From contig CAMVDK010000147.1 of assembly GCA_947166165.1 (NCBI GenBank), positions 1-7,775 of the forward strand: 7,775 nucleotides of DNA, written 5' to 3'. The DNA is from an uncultured Porphyromonadaceae bacterium (lineage in GTDB: Bacteria; Bacteroidota; Bacteroidia; Bacteroidales; Muribaculaceae). A program made the position numbers and the translations under genes. Under the pieces are notes generated by a model. It saw nothing but the letters and a program-made list of their open reading frames with translations. It was not told the origin of the DNA and made no database searches. Shown here one piece after another: positions 6,338-7,775 of this stretch. Position 1 is the first letter of the stretch; each line of letters starts with the position of its first letter.

Positions 6338-6706
6338 TTATTGCCCGCCCTGGCTCGGCTTGGCGTCGGTGGCGGCGCGCTGGCCGTCGCTGCCGTCCCA
6401 GGGGTAGCGGCGGCGCGGGTTGCGCGGGAACCAACCCTTGCGCACGCGCTCCTGCTGCTGAAACAGCTCCAGGATGCTCCACAGGCACGAGAACGCCGTC
6501 ACGCCCAGCAGCGACGACGCCACCACGTTGCGCACCACCACGCTCAGCGCCATGAAGGCCAGGCCGGCCAGCAGAAACAGCCACCAGCAGCGAGTGCCCA
6601 GGTGGTACTCGGCCTTGATCACGATGGGGTGGAACACGCCGATGGCCAGAAACGTCCCCACGCCAATGGCCAGCCCAATAAGGTTGTATTGAGTAAGTAT
6701 TTCCAT
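6338..6706 (-). CDS. DUF4491 family small membrane protein
   Basis: Seen: 122 residues with three hydrophobic segments (about 8-28, 40-57, 60-79). Conserved-looking pieces are FHPIVIKAEYHLGTRCWWLF (25-44) and ERVRKGWFPRNPRR (86-99). A polar C-terminal tail (100-122) is probably disordered. The pattern matches the DUF4491 family of Bacteroidetes as I remember it: an inner-membrane protein of about 100 residues with no known function. The tail is slightly longer than usual. The ATG at 6706 is chosen over a GTG at 6736 that would add ten residues. The GTG falls at the predicted promoter -7 box, upstream of the likely transcription start, and AAAGGA directly abuts the ATG. It is the first gene of a probable two-gene transcript with the OmpA-type lipoprotein, which suggests an envelope role but does not prove one. 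Confidence 0.85.
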   Translation of the reverse strand: MEILTQYNLIGLAIGVGTFLAIGVFHPIVIKAEYHLGTRCWWLFLLAGLAFMALSVVVRNVVASSLLGVTAFSCLWSILELFQQQERVRKGWFPRNPRRRYPWDGSDGQRAATDAKPSQGGQ

Positions 6707-6737
6707 TCCTTTCTGATGTTGCGGCTCATTCGCCACG

Positions 6738-6769
6738 CAAAATTAGCACTATTTTTGGAAATATGGAAA
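6738..6769 (-). promoter_or_regulatory. Probable promoter for DUF4491 and the OmpA-type lipoprotein
   Basis: On the minus strand TAATTTTG (6745 to 6738) is an exact TAnnTTTG -7 box. It is preceded by a 20-bp spacer and TTTC (6769 to 6766), one base from the -33 TTTG. Transcription would start near 6733, about 27 nt before the ATG at 6706. It overlaps the divergent promoter of the plus-strand gene. Confidence 0.55.
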
Positions 6770-6785
6770 ATTCCATGTAATTTTG
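6754..6785 (+). promoter_or_regulatory. Bacteroidetes-type promoter for the exported protein at 6813
   Basis: TTTG (6754-6757), a 20-bp spacer, and TAATTTTG (6778-6785) match both consensus boxes and have the same spacing as the promoter at 1042-1073. Predicted start of transcription is near 6790, about 23 nt before the ATG at 6813. This also argues against a TTG start at 6783, which lies inside the -7 box. Confidence 0.65.
6763..6776. promoter_or_regulatory. 14-bp dyad in the divergent promoter region (possible operator)
   Basis: ATGGAA (6763-6768), AA, TTCCAT (6771-6776) is a perfect inverted repeat with a 2-bp centre. It fills the spacer just before the plus-strand -7 box and covers the minus-strand -33 box, so one bound regulator could affect both directions. 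The region is AT-rich, so a short dyad could arise by chance. Confidence 0.35.
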
Positions 6786-6812
6786 CCATTTAGAACCAAA
6801 GCCATCACGAAC

Positions 6813-7676
6813 ATGAAACGCCTTTTCACACTCCTGCTCCTTGTTGCCGCACTCCTCGCCCAGGCGGGCGACGTGACGGTGCGACTGCCCAAAATCATGA
6901 TGCCCGGACCCATCGACCCCGTGTGCGACGACGAGACGGGGCTCTGCCCGCTCCTGGGCGCGGCCTGGCTGGGCAACTATGCCAGCATCGGCGAGATGCG
7001 TGCCAGCACGTTCTACCCCCTGCTGCTCGACATCTATCCCGATTTGGCCGGCATCGACGAAGTGTCCGTCGACACCGGCAGCGGAAGCCTGTGGCTGTTG
7101 CGGCCCATCACCGAGCACATGTCGCTGGCCATCAACGAGTATGACTTCGACATGTTTATGGGCACACGCAGTGAGAGCGACGGCGCCGTGCTGCTGCGCA
7201 CCGAGCAGGCCGTGCCCATCGTGCTGCGCATGACCGCCTTCGACCCCGGACAGGTGAAAATCAATGCCGTCGACAACCAGGGGCAGACGCTCACCTGGAT
7301 TCCGACCATCAACCCGACGACCGGCGAACTGCGCTGCCCCATGCCCGAGGTGGAGCCGATGACCATGGACGTCGTCACCTGGCTCATTGAGCCCGGCCGC
7401 GACTATCGCGCCGACATGGGCGGCGGACGCACGGTCACGCTGCGCTTCTACCTCAACGGTGAGGTGGCCGTCAACGGCGAATTGGGCCAGTACCGCGCCT
7501 TCCACCTCGACACCGGCGTCGAGGGCATGGGCCTTTGGCTCTGCGACGCGCAGGGGCGGCAGTTGTCGGCACTGGTGACCCCCTTCGAGGGCGACGACCA
7601 CGCCTTCAACCTCGAGCTGTTCGACGGCCACGACCTCGGCCTAGGCACAGCATTTGCCACCTTCCTGCCCCAGTGA
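6813..7676 (+). CDS. Exported protein of unknown function
   Basis: I do not recognise this family. Seen: 287 residues. A signal peptide (MKRLFTLLLLVAALLAQA, 1-18) is followed by an acidic mature protein with only four cysteines (38, 45, 175, 244). The pair at 38 and 45 (CDDETGLC) suggests one disulfide in the periplasm or outside the cell. After about residue 80 the sequence alternates short hydrophobic strands with turns (SGSLWLLRPI, AVPIVLRMTAFDP, TVTLRFYLNGEVAVNGE), so it is probably a beta-sandwich or beta-repeat fold. There is no lipobox, no transmembrane helix after the signal, and no dockerin or C-terminal tail motif. It has its own consensus promoter and is divergent from the DUF4491 gene. 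The ATG at 6813 is preferred because the signal peptide starts there and an upstream TTG frame would begin inside the promoter. No clear terminator follows in the remaining 99 bp. Confidence 0.75.
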   Translation: MKRLFTLLLLVAALLAQAGDVTVRLPKIMMPGPIDPVCDDETGLCPLLGAAWLGNYASIGEMRASTFYPLLLDIYPDLAGIDEVSVDTGSGSLWLLRPITEHMSLAINEYDFDMFMGTRSESDGAVLLRTEQAVPIVLRMTAFDPGQVKINAVDNQGQTLTWIPTINPTTGELRCPMPEVEPMTMDVVTWLIEPGRDYRADMGGGRTVTLRFYLNGEVAVNGELGQYRAFHLDTGVEGMGLWLCDAQGRQLSALVTPFEGDDHAFNLELFDGHDLGLGTAFATFLPQ

Positions 7677-7775
7677 ACACAAACCAGCCGTTTTGGCATG
7701 ATGAATTTTAGACTATCCTTAAATCCGCAAGGTGGTTCCGATGTTTGCTTTTTAGAGCACTTGTTCCAACTCTCA

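Noticed and set aside
6726..7631. 301-codon open frame on the minus strand
   Set aside because: Antisense to the exported protein at 6813-7676 and across the divergent promoters; composition typical of a shadow frame.
7677..7775. Possible terminator or start of another gene at the right edge
   Set aside because: GCC-GTTTT-GGC and GCAA...TTGC pairings are too short for a terminator. A minus-strand frame is open to the edge, but it runs on into the shadow of the exported protein gene and has no recognisable features.

Overview
The window looks like chromosomal DNA of a GC-rich gut-type Bacteroidales bacterium (Muribaculaceae or Prevotellaceae would fit; this is inference). Three things point there. 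The protein families are typical: a Bacteroidetes tricorn-like protease, a calycin-like/dockerin exported protein, a BspA-like leucine-rich-repeat protein, a TPR/PD40/OmpA lipoprotein and a DUF4491 membrane protein. The promoters match the Bacteroidetes pattern (TTTG near -33, TAnnTTTG near -7). Start codons follow A-rich leaders rather than Shine-Dalgarno sequences.

Layout. Positions 1-825 (minus) hold the N-terminal 275 residues of a secreted tricorn protease homologue that runs off the left edge. A 391-bp divergent intergenic region (826-1216) carries a -7 element for it and a full promoter for the plus-strand calycin-like/dockerin protein (1217-1840), which ends in a clear intrinsic terminator. 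Next come two exact 32-bp tandem copies of a near-palindrome (1986-2049) and a small exported LRR protein (2110-2484). The C-terminal part of that LRR protein is still readable in another frame (2485-2740), so the locus appears frameshifted and shortened. Convergent to it is an SF1B RecD2/Dda-like helicase (2754-4217, minus). Upstream of the helicase is a ten-unit tandem array of about 9 bp built on CTAG (4245-4336). The array begins at the stop codon of a 659-residue PorE-like lipoprotein (4328-6307, minus). That gene lies 30 bp behind a DUF4491 membrane-protein gene (6338-6706, minus). A compact divergent promoter region with a 14-bp dyad separates this pair from an unrecognised exported protein (6813-7676, plus). 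The last 99 bp (7677-7775) hold no feature I can support.

Functionally, most of the window is cell-envelope or exported protein genes, with one cytoplasmic DNA helicase. DUF4491 and the OmpA lipoprotein are probably one transcript, and the helicase may be read through from it across the CTAG array. I do not see a defence system, mobile element, CRISPR array or RNA gene. The most unusual signals are the CTAG array, phased so that it places seven successive in-frame TAG stops after the lipoprotein gene, the tandem 32-bp palindromes, and the broken LRR gene.
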